Below are positions 1-7,116 of a stretch of DNA of 12,239 bases, one piece after another. The translations under genes and the position numbers were made by a program. Source of the stretch: an uncultured Bacilli bacterium (GTDB lineage: Bacteria > Bacillota_I > Bacilli_A > ML615J-28 > CAG-313); assembly GCA_947627685.1 (NCBI GenBank), contig CANQWZ010000038.1, forward strand, positions 1-12,239, in the 5' to 3' direction. The number at the start of each line of letters is the position of its first letter. Within the stretch, counting starts at the first letter, position 1. The notes beneath the pieces are model-generated. The model searched no databases. It was not told the origin of the DNA and saw only the letters and a program-made list of their open reading frames with translations.

Positions 1-213
1 TAAATTATCAAGATGTTCTTTTTGATATGTAGCAATATTATCAAGGCCTTTACCTATATATAAATGGTTTTCTTTATCAAGATATAATATAACTTTATTA
101 TATTTGTTATTATCAATCGCAAAATACGCTTGTAAGCCCGAAATTAGCGATATTTCGGCTTCTACGCTCTTACCCCCAATAATTATACCTACATTAATTT
201 TTTCACTATTCAT
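1..213 (-). CDS. ddl: D-alanine--D-alanine ligase, N-terminal 71 residues (runs off the window)
   Basis: Ddl joins two D-alanines with ATP in the cytoplasm, making the dipeptide that MurF adds to the peptidoglycan precursor. The minus strand reads open from ATG at 213 to the window edge with no stop. The N-terminus starts with a Rossmann-like strand (KINVGIIIGGKSVEAEIS) that matches the Ddl motif GGxSxExEVSxxSG. Glu18 lines up with the glutamate that contacts the first D-Ala in E. coli DdlB. The following LQAYFAID and NKYNKVILYL match the usual helix and second strand. Position 19 is Ala where His or Arg is common, but this site varies in the family. The start is supported by AAAGGTAGGA a few bases upstream. 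Only 6 bases separate it from the murF stop, so the two are almost certainly co-transcribed. The ATP-grasp core lies outside the window and cannot be checked. Confidence 0.9.
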   Translation of the reverse strand, partial: MNSEKINVGIIIGGKSVEAEISLISGLQAYFAIDNNKYNKVILYLDKENHLYIGKGLDNIATYQKEHLDNL

Positions 214-219
214 TTTATC

Positions 220-1770
220 CTACCTTTCTAAGAAACTATCTGGTAAATCATTTTCAACTAATAAATTTACAAAATCATCACTTTCATTATATTTAGTAAG
301 GATTGTTAAATATGCCTCTTTAAAAGAAGAAAACAAAAAATAAGGTTTATTGTATTTGGTTAAAGTATCAATAATATGACTACTTGCAAGATTATCAATT
401 AGATATATTTCATCAAAGACATCTTTAATACAGATAGCTACTTCTTCATTTAGCTTCTTTTCAAAACTTCCCCCATCAACAATACCTGGGGTAATAATTA
501 TTTTTTTACCCCTTTGTTTGGCTAAAACGTCACATGCATTTTTAAATCCTACAATATTTGAACTATAAGAATCATCATATATATTAATTTTACCTACCAT
601 GTGATAACTTAAACGGTGATCAAGGGGCTTCATGGTTAAAATAATTTTCTTAAAAGCCTCATCGCTTATATATATATCAAAGCTTGCAAGTGCCTTAATA
701 GTAACGTATGTTGCAAGAATATTTAAAGCATTATGTGCACCTAGTAAATAAGTTTTAATACTTATTAAATAATCATCTTTAAAATAAACATCAAAGGTTG
801 TATAAGTAGCATTATAAGTTAAATTAACAAGATGATAATCACCATTATTAATACCATAAGTATATAACTTTTTAGTATTCAATTTACTTTTATCGTAACT
901 TGCAATATAAGGGTTATCATAGTTTAACACTAAAATGCCTTTTTCATTTTGGCCACTTGCAATTTCAAATTTAGCAAGTTTTACATTTTCAATACTTTTA
1001 AAGGTAGCTAAGTGTTGCATACCAATTTCGGTTATAATGGCAATATCAGGTTTAACCATTTTACTCATTGTAGCAATTTCACCTTTATAAAAAGCGCCCA
1101 TTTCGGAAACGAAAATCTCCGTACTAGCATTTAAATATTTATTAATAGTAATAGCAAGACCCATTAAAGTATTATAAGATTTAGGGGTTTTTAAACTTAG
1201 GTATTTACTTGTTAAAACTTCATGAATAATATTTTTCGTTGATGTTTTACCAAAACTACCCGTAATAGCTATTTTTACTAAGTTTTCCATTTTAGCAATT
1301 TTTTTTGAGGCTTTATTTTGGTAATATTTTTTAATAACTATTTCGATAGGATAATTAATAATACTAGCAAGAATAATCATTACTGGTAAAAATAATACAA
1401 GTAGATATATAAAAAGAGGATATTTTATTAACAAAACAAAAGGTAAAAGGGTTAATAAAAAAGTCGTGATACTTAATCTAATTATTCTTTTTGTCCATTT
1501 TAATTTAATAACATAATGGTTTTTATAAAGGATTGCAAGAAACAAAAAGATTATTGCAATATATATAAACACATTATCACAGATACTTAAAATGAGTGCT
1601 AAAAGACCCCAATAATAATAGTATTGATATTTTTTCTTAGTATAAAAACGCTTTGATGATGTTAATAACTTTTTATAGCTATAATGATTTTGTTGAAAAA
1701 GATTAGCAAAATAGATATAACTTTTAACAAAATAAACTATCCATACTAGATATAAAAACCATACTGCCAT
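220..1770 (-). CDS. murF: Membrane-anchored Mur ligase, MurF type
   Basis: The likely role is ATP-dependent addition of D-Ala-D-Ala to UDP-MurNAc-tripeptide at the inner face of the membrane. The protein has 516 residues. Residues 1-140 contain about four or five hydrophobic segments (near 1-19, 52-82, 98-115 and 117-138). This replaces the soluble UDP-binding domain of textbook MurF. The Mur ligase core follows: P-loop TGSFGKTST at 170-178, the stretch TEIGMQHLATF at 247-257 with AKFEIA at 266-271, GAHNALNILA at 344-353, and the C-terminal domain signature DDSYSSN at 399-405. The start ATG is preceded by AGGAG inside the end of the upstream hydrolase gene, with one base between the two genes. 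Ddl follows 6 bases later, which fits MurF better than MurC, MurD or MurE. Membrane-anchored MurF-like ligases are known in low-GC Bacillota, but the substrate here is inferred. The stop is TAG. Confidence 0.85.
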   Translation of the reverse strand: MAVWFLYLVWIVYFVKSYIYFANLFQQNHYSYKKLLTSSKRFYTKKKYQYYYYWGLLALILSICDNVFIYIAIIFLFLAILYKNHYVIKLKWTKRIIRLSITTFLLTLLPFVLLIKYPLFIYLLVLFLPVMIILASIINYPIEIVIKKYYQNKASKKIAKMENLVKIAITGSFGKTSTKNIIHEVLTSKYLSLKTPKSYNTLMGLAITINKYLNASTEIFVSEMGAFYKGEIATMSKMVKPDIAIITEIGMQHLATFKSIENVKLAKFEIASGQNEKGILVLNYDNPYIASYDKSKLNTKKLYTYGINNGDYHLVNLTYNATYTTFDVYFKDDYLISIKTYLLGAHNALNILATYVTIKALASFDIYISDEAFKKIILTMKPLDHRLSYHMVGKINIYDDSYSSNIVGFKNACDVLAKQRGKKIIITPGIVDGGSFEKKLNEEVAICIKDVFDEIYLIDNLASSHIIDTLTKYNKPYFLFSSFKEAYLTILTKYNESDDFVNLLVENDLPDSFLER

Positions 1771-1771
1771 A

Positions 1772-2518
1772 TTATTTTACTCCTAAATATGCTTTTAAAA
1801 TTTGTCTAAAATAATATGGTGCATCAAGATAAGGAAAATGCCCTACTCCTTCAATAACAACTAAGCCAGAATTTTTTATTTTCCTATGAAGTTTTTTAGC
1901 ATCTCTTAGTGGTGTTGTGTTATCATTTTTACCCCAGATGATTAAAGTTTCGGCTTTTATTTGTTTTAAAAGGTGATCTAAATTTTCATTTACGATTTTT
2001 GTTAAGGTCATCTTCATATTAAGGGATGCTTTTTTATAATCATCACTACCACTATTTTTAATTAAATTATGATATTTCATCACGTTTTTGGTTAACTTAT
2101 ACCAATGCTTTTTTAGTTTATAAAGCATGATTTTTATTTTTGTATATAAATAATTTTTAGGTCTAATTCCAGCACTATCTACTAAAATTAATTTATTTAC
2201 TTTATATAGACTTGCATATTTTATCGCAATACGTCCCCCAAACGAGTGACCTAAAATGATAGGATCAATAATGTTTTTATCTTTTATGAAAACTTTTATT
2301 AATTCTACATAATCATCTAAAGTGTAGTATGTATCCATAACTTCACTTTTACCAAAACCAGGTAAGTCAATTGCATATACTAAATATTGCTCTTTTAAAT
2401 AGCTTATAACCTCGTTAAAGGTATTACTATCACACCCCCAACCATGTAATAAAATAATGGGCATACCTTCTCCTTGCTTTTGAAAATAGACATATTTATC
2501 TTTATATATATAGTCCAA
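1772..2518 (-). CDS. Alpha/beta hydrolase
   Basis: This is a 248-residue cytoplasmic alpha/beta-hydrolase-fold protein of unknown substrate. The oxyanion motif HGWG is at 25-28, the nucleophile elbow GHSFGG at 90-95 (Ser92), the acid is probably Asp199 in GKNDNTTP, and the catalytic His is 227 in GVGHFPY. No signal peptide or membrane helix is visible. The start is TTG (2516-2518). AAGGAAG lies 9 bases upstream, and the next in-frame ATG (codon 19) would remove the first strand just before the HGWG motif, so TTG is well supported. The stop is one base from the murF start, which implies translational coupling. The context suggests a role connected with cell-wall or lipid metabolism, but that is only an inference. 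The upstream neighbour is divergent, so this is probably the first gene of the hydrolase-murF-ddl unit. No convincing minus-strand promoter was found in the 87-base gap. Confidence 0.85.
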   Translation of the reverse strand: MDYIYKDKYVYFQKQGEGMPIILLHGWGCDSNTFNEVISYLKEQYLVYAIDLPGFGKSEVMDTYYTLDDYVELIKVFIKDKNIIDPIILGHSFGGRIAIKYASLYKVNKLILVDSAGIRPKNYLYTKIKIMLYKLKKHWYKLTKNVMKYHNLIKNSGSDDYKKASLNMKMTLTKIVNENLDHLLKQIKAETLIIWGKNDNTTPLRDAKKLHRKIKNSGLVVIEGVGHFPYLDAPYYFRQILKAYLGVK

Positions 2519-2549
2519 ACTATTTCACTTCCTTTTGTAGTATATCTTA

Positions 2550-2579
2550 TTCATAAATGATAAAACTTATTTATATAAT
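2550..2579 (+). promoter_or_regulatory. Likely sigma-A promoter of the superoxide dismutase-like gene
   Basis: TTCATA (2550-2555) and a consensus TATAAT (2574-2579) are 18 bases apart. They lie about 27 bases upstream of the ATG, which is preceded by GAGGT with a 6-base spacer. The region is AT-rich, so the -35 match (4 of 6) is weak support. Confidence 0.55.
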
Positions 2580-2605
2580 ATAACAAAAGATTGTGAGGTA
2601 TATAG

Positions 2606-3259
2606 ATGTATATAGATAAACATTATCCCTTTGAAATTGTTAAAATGGATTATTCTTTAACAGGCTTTGATGATTTTTTAGACTTTGCGACCTTAAGTAT
2701 TCATTATAATCAAATTTATAGTGGTTTTGTCGAGGAATTAAATAATTTATTAAAAGATGAACCATCTTTACAACCCTTAAGTTTAGATGAAATATTATTT
2801 AATGAACATTTGTTAAATGATGCTAAAAAAAATAAAATTATTACAGCAGGTAGTGGTGTATATAACCATCAAATTGTTTTTAATTCAATTAGTCCTAAAA
2901 ATAAAACCCTAATATCTAACAGCCTAAACGATGCCATTATTAAAAAATATCAAACTTTAACTTGCTTTTATCAAGAGTTAAAAGATGAGTGTATGAAAAT
3001 GGACTATGGTTTTGTTTTTTTAGTATGTGATCAAAATGGTGATGTCTTTATTAAAAGCATATTAGGTAATAATACCACCGTTAAAGAAAATTTATGCCCT
3101 ATTTTGGGAATTGATATGTTTGAACATGCTTACTTTTTGAAGTATAAAAATAATAAAAAAGCCTATGTTGAAGGCTGTATAAAATATATCAATTTTGATT
3201 TTGTTAATCATGAGTACGAAGAATGTTTAAAGGCTATAAAAAAATTAAAAAGGTCATAG
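2606..3259 (+). CDS. Divergent Fe/Mn superoxide dismutase homologue
   Basis: This 217-residue protein follows the Fe/Mn superoxide dismutase pattern from end to end, and that family converts superoxide to peroxide and oxygen. The four metal ligands appear conserved: His33 (LSIHY), His88 (VYNHQ), and Asp170 and His174 in GIDMFEHAYFLKY. The SP at 96-97 and a C-terminal KYINFD resembling the usual NVVNWD also fit. Second-shell residues differ. By hand alignment, the gateway His30 and Tyr34 of E. coli MnSOD become Ile37 and Phe41. The active-site Gln is replaced: Gly84 sits at the FeSOD position and Asn155 near the MnSOD position. Family tryptophans are phenylalanine (Phe92, 136, 138, 172, 197), and the protein has no Trp. 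There is no signal peptide, so it should be cytoplasmic. It is the only plus-strand gene and converges on sufB. Family membership is strong, but dismutase activity and metal choice are uncertain. Confidence 0.85.
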   Translation: MYIDKHYPFEIVKMDYSLTGFDDFLDFATLSIHYNQIYSGFVEELNNLLKDEPSLQPLSLDEILFNEHLLNDAKKNKIITAGSGVYNHQIVFNSISPKNKTLISNSLNDAIIKKYQTLTCFYQELKDECMKMDYGFVFLVCDQNGDVFIKSILGNNTTVKENLCPILGIDMFEHAYFLKYKNNKKAYVEGCIKYINFDFVNHEYEECLKAIKKLKRS

Positions 3260-3275
3260 TATTTATGGCCTTTTT
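3247..3275. terminator. Bidirectional terminator between the superoxide dismutase-like gene and sufB
   Basis: Arms 3247-3257 (AAAAAGGTCAT) and 3265-3275 (ATGGCCTTTTT) pair around a 7-base loop, with A runs on one side and T runs on the other. The single imperfect pair is a G-U wobble in plus-strand RNA and an A-C mismatch in minus-strand RNA. The stops of the two converging genes (TAG at 3257-3259, TAA at 3274-3276) fall within or at the edge of the hairpin. It can end both transcripts. Confidence 0.75.
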
Positions 3276-4683
3276 AACCGATTGAATTTTTCATTTCTAG
3301 TTTTATTAATTGATTTAATTCTACTGCGTATTCCATTGGTAATTCTTTAGAAAATGGTTCAATGAAGCCCATAACTATCATTTCTGTTGCTTGATCTTTA
3401 GTTAGACCTCTACTCATAAGGTAAAATAGTTGTTCTTCACTAACTTTAGAAACAGTTGCTTCATGTTCAATATAAGAAGTATTGTTTTCAACAATATTAG
3501 TTGGAATAGTATCACTAGTTGATAAATCATCTAAAATGATGGTGTCACATTCAACATGACTTTTAGCATTCGTGGCCTTTTTGGTGTGTTTGACCATTCC
3601 CCGGTAGTTTACTTTACCACCGCTTCGACAAATGGATTTAGAAATGATTTGACTAGTCGTGTTAGGGGCAAGATGAATCATTTTAGCACCGGTATCTTGA
3701 AGTTGACCACTGCTTGCAAAAGCAATGGAAATAGTTGTACCTTTCGCACCACTACCTGCCAAAATACAAGCTGGATATTTCATATTAATATTAGCACCAA
3801 TATTACCATCTATCCATTCCATATGACCATCTTCATCAACCCATGTTCTTTTAGTAACTAAATTAACAATGTTATTTGACCAGTTTTGGATAGTAGAATA
3901 TCTACAATATGCCTTTTTACCAACATATATTTCAACAACGGCCGCATGCAATGAATCTTTGGAATAAAGAGGTGCCGTACAACCTTCAACATAATGAACA
4001 CTTGCTTCATCATCAACAATGATTAAAGTTCTTTCAAACTGTCCCATTTGTTCGGTATTAATACGAAAATATGATTGCAAAGGTTTATCTAGTTTTACCC
4101 CTTTTGGTACATATATAAACGATCCCCCACTCCATACAGCAGTATTAAGGGATGCAAACATGTTATCTGTAGCAGGTACTACTTTAGCAAAATATTTTTG
4201 TACAAGGTCGGGATATTTTTTAACAGCTGTATCTGTATCGCAAAAAAGCACACCTTTTTTTTCTAATTCATTAATGGTATTGTGATAAACTACTTCCGAT
4301 TCAAATTGAGTCGAAACGCCTGCTAGATATTTTTGTTCGGCTTCTCTAATTCCTAGTTTATCAAAAGTATCTTTAATAGCTTTAGGTACATCGTCCCAAC
4401 TGCTTTCGGTTTTTTTGCTAGACTTGATATAATAGATATATTCATCAAAATTAAGATTACTTAAATCAGGGCCAAAACTAGGCCATTTCTTTTTACAAAA
4501 TTCATTATATGCTTTTAGTCTAATATCTAACATCCATTTAGGCTCATTTTTCATTTTCGAAATGAGGCGTACTACATCTTCATTTAAACCTCTACCAGTA
4601 TCAAAAACATTTTCAACATCGGTTTTAAAACCATATTTATAGTCACCAACAATATTTTCTAAATCTTTGTTATCGTTATTCAT
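3274..4683 (-). CDS. sufB: SufB, Fe-S cluster scaffold subunit
   Basis: SufB is the scaffold subunit of the cytoplasmic SufBCD complex on which iron-sulfur clusters are built. From ATG at 4683 the product has 469 residues, close to the usual size for Gram-positive SufB. The typical features are WSGGSFIYVPKGV, the VHYVEGCTAP segment, the right-handed beta-helix core and a C-terminal end in EQLFYLMSRG plus MGFIEPF. Cys379 (HVECDT) and Glu408 (IEHEA) match the essential E. coli residues Cys405 and Glu434. The frame is open up to an ATG at 4704, but AAGGAG lies 9 bases before the ATG at 4683 and nothing suitable precedes 4704, so the shorter start is chosen. The start overlaps the end of sufU by 8 bases (ATGAATAA), implying coupled translation. 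It is the last gene of the suf operon and ends in the shared terminator. Confidence 0.95.
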   Translation of the reverse strand: MNNDNKDLENIVGDYKYGFKTDVENVFDTGRGLNEDVVRLISKMKNEPKWMLDIRLKAYNEFCKKKWPSFGPDLSNLNFDEYIYYIKSSKKTESSWDDVPKAIKDTFDKLGIREAEQKYLAGVSTQFESEVVYHNTINELEKKGVLFCDTDTAVKKYPDLVQKYFAKVVPATDNMFASLNTAVWSGGSFIYVPKGVKLDKPLQSYFRINTEQMGQFERTLIIVDDEASVHYVEGCTAPLYSKDSLHAAVVEIYVGKKAYCRYSTIQNWSNNIVNLVTKRTWVDEDGHMEWIDGNIGANINMKYPACILAGSGAKGTTISIAFASSGQLQDTGAKMIHLAPNTTSQIISKSICRSGGKVNYRGMVKHTKKATNAKSHVECDTIILDDLSTSDTIPTNIVENNTSYIEHEATVSKVSEEQLFYLMSRGLTKDQATEMIVMGFIEPFSKELPMEYAVELNQLIKLEMKNSIG

Positions 4684-5122
4684 CAGCATCTTCTCCTTCA
4701 TCATCTACAAGTAAAGCTCCTGCTGCTCGCCATGCAAGGGTTGCACATTTGGCACGGGGTGGAAAATTATGAATATTAAGGTAAACTATAGCATCTTCTA
4801 ATCTATCTTCATCTTTGGGCATATTACCTTTTATTAATTCATAAAAATCATCAATAATTTGGCTTGCTTCTTCAACCGTTTTACCTTTTAAAACTTCACT
4901 CATAACAGAGGCTGAAGAGCAACATATTACACATCCTGACCCATCGTGTCTTACATCAACAATTACACCGTTTTCTATTTTCATTTGAACCGTTACATCA
5001 TCACCACAAGAGGGGTTTTTAAGATGTAAAGTTTTATAGCCTTCTATTAAGCCTTTATTTCTAGGATATTTACGATGTTCGTTAATAACTTGATTATATA
5101 AATCTGCTATATTGTTTGGCAT
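4676..5122 (-). CDS. sufU: SufU, zinc-dependent sulfurtransferase partner of SufS
   Basis: SufU takes the persulfide sulfur from SufS and passes it to the SufBCD scaffold in Gram-positive bacteria. From ATG at 5122 it has 148 residues. The zinc ligands are visible: Cys39 and Asp41 in NPSCGDD, Cys64 in GSGCVIC, and Cys126 in RAKCATLAW. These fall two residues below the B. subtilis numbering (41, 43, 66, 128). The insert between the second and third cysteine regions is what separates SufU from IscU. The reading frame extends to a GTG at 5131, but GAGGAG sits 8 bases before the ATG at 5122 and only about 1 base from the GTG, so the ATG is chosen. The start lies 2 bases after the sufS stop. The last codons overlap sufB. 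The tail is acidic (DDEGEDADE). Confidence 0.95.
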   Translation of the reverse strand: MPNNIADLYNQVINEHRKYPRNKGLIEGYKTLHLKNPSCGDDVTVQMKIENGVIVDVRHDGSGCVICCSSASVMSEVLKGKTVEEASQIIDDFYELIKGNMPKDEDRLEDAIVYLNIHNFPPRAKCATLAWRAAGALLVDDEGEDADE

Positions 5123-5124
5123 TT

Positions 5125-6333
5125 TTACCACTCCTCAAAATATTTAACCGCTTCTTCTAAAGCTTCAACAAATTTATCAATATCACTATAATCGTTATAA
5201 ATATATATACATGCTCGTAATGTGCCTACACATTCAAGCCATTTAGTAATAAGTTGTGCGCAGTGATGGCCTGCTCTTAGGGCAATATGATGTTCATCAA
5301 AAATAGTAGCAACATCATGTGGATGAGCTTTAATGACATTAAAGGTAATAATACCAACCTCCGTAGTGGGATTATAGATTTTAATACCTGGTATTTTACT
5401 TAATTTTGTTAAAGCATAACGTGTTAACTCATCAACATGTTCTTTAATTTTATCATAGCCAATTGCCTCAATATATTTAATTGCTTCCTTAAAAGCAATA
5501 GCCTCAGCCACAGGTGGTGTACCTGTTTCAAATTTATATGGTGCATCTTTAGCAATGCATGAATCTTTTTCCACAATATCAATCATATCACCACCATATT
5601 CAACTGGTGACATTTTCTTTAAATATTTATACTTGCCATATAAAATACCAAAACCGGTTGGACCCATCATTTTATGAGCAGAAAAGCATAAAAAATCACA
5701 ATCTAAAGCTTTAACATCTATTTTCATATGAGCAACAGCTTGAGCAGCATCTACTACAACAATTACATTATTTTCATGTGCTATTTTAATTATTTCTTCA
5801 AGGGGGCTAATATAACCCATAACATTCGATACATAGGTTATTGCGAGTACTTTTGTTTTCTTAGTTAATACTTTTTTAAAAGCATCAACACTGATTCTAC
5901 CTGTTGAATCAAGGGGAATATATTTTAAAGTGGCCTTTTTCTTTTTAGCAACTTCCATCCAAGGTAAAATATTACTATGATGCTCCAACTCGGAACTAAT
6001 AATTTCATCGCCTTCTTCAATATAATCCATACCAAAGCCTAAAGCTACCATATTAAGACCATTACTAGCCCCTTTAGTAAAAACAATTTCTTTTTCTAAA
6101 GCATTTAAAAACTTTGCACACATAGTACGGGTTTCTTCATATTCGGTAGTTGCTTTATAACTTAGGGTATATACACCACGATTAACATTTACACCATATT
6201 CGTTATAATATTCATTAATTTTATCAATAACTACTTTTGGTTTTAAAGCAGTCGCACCAGTATCTAAATATACTAAATCTTGATTGTTTTCTAAAACAGG
6301 AAAATCTTTTTTAACATTTAATAAACTTTGCAT
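5125..6333 (-). CDS. sufS: SufS, cysteine desulfurase (PLP enzyme)
   Basis: SufS removes sulfur from L-cysteine, leaving alanine and an enzyme persulfide that is handed to SufU. The 402-residue length is normal for group II (SufS/CsdA-type) desulfurases. Visible signatures are LDTGATALKP at 24-33, TKGASNGLNMVA at 86-97, SELEHHSN at 114-121, the cofactor-binding aspartate in VVVDAAQAVAH (Asp195), the PLP lysine Lys221 in FSAHKMMGPTG, TGTPPVAEA at 270-278, and the catalytic Cys358 in RAGHHCAQ. Arg373 in TLRACIYIYN fits the substrate-carboxylate arginine. The ATG is preceded by AAGGAG with a 10-base spacer. It is 18 bases downstream of the sufD stop. Everything needed for activity appears intact. 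Confidence 0.97.
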   Translation of the reverse strand: MQSLLNVKKDFPVLENNQDLVYLDTGATALKPKVVIDKINEYYNEYGVNVNRGVYTLSYKATTEYEETRTMCAKFLNALEKEIVFTKGASNGLNMVALGFGMDYIEEGDEIISSELEHHSNILPWMEVAKKKKATLKYIPLDSTGRISVDAFKKVLTKKTKVLAITYVSNVMGYISPLEEIIKIAHENNVIVVVDAAQAVAHMKIDVKALDCDFLCFSAHKMMGPTGFGILYGKYKYLKKMSPVEYGGDMIDIVEKDSCIAKDAPYKFETGTPPVAEAIAFKEAIKYIEAIGYDKIKEHVDELTRYALTKLSKIPGIKIYNPTTEVGIITFNVIKAHPHDVATIFDEHHIALRAGHHCAQLITKWLECVGTLRACIYIYNDYSDIDKFVEALEEAVKYFEEW

Positions 6334-6351
6334 TCTGCTTTAGCTCCTTTT

Positions 6352-7116
6352 TTAATTTAATAATTTTTCAGCAAAACCTTTTTCTATTTGCTTTCTAATA
6401 GTAGGATCTTCAATATGATCTAAAATAGGTCTAACATATCCCATAACAACTATTTCGGATGCTTCATCTTTGGTTAATCCTCTACTCATTAAATAAAATA
6501 AATCTTCTTTATTAATTGAACCAATAGAACAAGCATGGTTTGCTACTACATCATATTCATCAATATACAAATTAGGTAGGGCTTTAATCTTACAAAGCGT
6601 AGATAAAGTTAACCCTTTACTTTTTTGTTTAGCAATTGCCTTTGAGGCCTTTTTTTTGATAGTTGCATTATTATTTAAAATAATATCAGCTTCATCTTTA
6701 GCAATCGCATAATTAGCAAGTTCACTAGTAGTATTTTTAGTATTATGATATATATCTATAAAACTATCTAATGCAGCTTTTTTGGTTACTAATAATAAAT
6801 TAATAACCTCTACTTTAGCATTATCACCATTAAGATTAATGATACCATTAATACTTGATGCTTTATCTGATGTAACAATATTATAAACTTTAAGAAAAGC
6901 ATCCTCAGCAAGGTTTGCGACAAAGTCATTACTAAATTTATTTAATTTACCATTATCAAAAGTAATATATGTTAAAGTAGCACTTTTAGCTAAATCGATG
7001 TTAATAATTTCTCCTTTTAACTCGTTTTTAAAAATGGTCTTGCTAGTTGATGGTAAAAGGCTTATCTTGTTTAAATCTAAAATTTTATTATCAAATAATT
7101 TTTTAGCTTTAGTCAT
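6352..7116 (-). CDS. sufD: SufD, short form, Fe-S assembly scaffold subunit
   Basis: SufD pairs with SufB in the SufBC2D scaffold and is linked to iron entry. This protein has only 254 residues from ATG at 7116, against roughly 420-440 in typical SufD. The missing part is N-terminal and central. The C-terminal signature is kept: NHACSIG contains His194, matching E. coli SufD His360, followed by LFYLMSRGLTKDEA and VVMGYVRPIL. The middle is a lysine- and asparagine-rich run of beta strands. The frame opens at a GTG at 7125, but AGGTG lies 6 bases before the ATG at 7116, so that start is chosen. The ATG overlaps the sufC stop by 8 bases (ATGACTAA). No frameshift is apparent: sufC fills the space upstream directly, so the short form looks native and not like a broken gene. 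Confidence 0.88.
   Translation of the reverse strand: MTKAKKLFDNKILDLNKISLLPSTSKTIFKNELKGEIINIDLAKSATLTYITFDNGKLNKFSNDFVANLAEDAFLKVYNIVTSDKASSINGIINLNGDNAKVEVINLLLVTKKAALDSFIDIYHNTKNTTSELANYAIAKDEADIILNNNATIKKKASKAIAKQKSKGLTLSTLCKIKALPNLYIDEYDVVANHACSIGSINKEDLFYLMSRGLTKDEASEIVVMGYVRPILDHIEDPTIRKQIEKGFAEKLLN

Noticed and set aside
104..343. Plus-strand open frame of 79 codons
   Set aside because: It runs antisense across the ddl start and the murF end, has no family match and no good ribosome-binding site.
2539..2544. Minus-strand TATACT as a -10 for the hydrolase operon
   Set aside because: A transcript starting from it would begin inside the Shine-Dalgarno sequence, and no -35 is present.
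3556..3861. Plus-strand open frame inside sufB
   Set aside because: Antisense shadow of a strongly conserved gene; the product looks random.
4019..4285. Plus-strand open frame inside sufB
   Set aside because: Same reason: a shadow of the conserved sufB frame.
4684..4704. Upstream ATG starts for sufB
   Set aside because: No ribosome-binding site precedes them. The AAGGAG in this stretch serves the ATG at 4683.
5123..5131. GTG start for sufU at 5131
   Set aside because: The Shine-Dalgarno GAGGAG is only about 1 base from it, while the ATG at 5122 has an 8-base spacer and gives the expected length.
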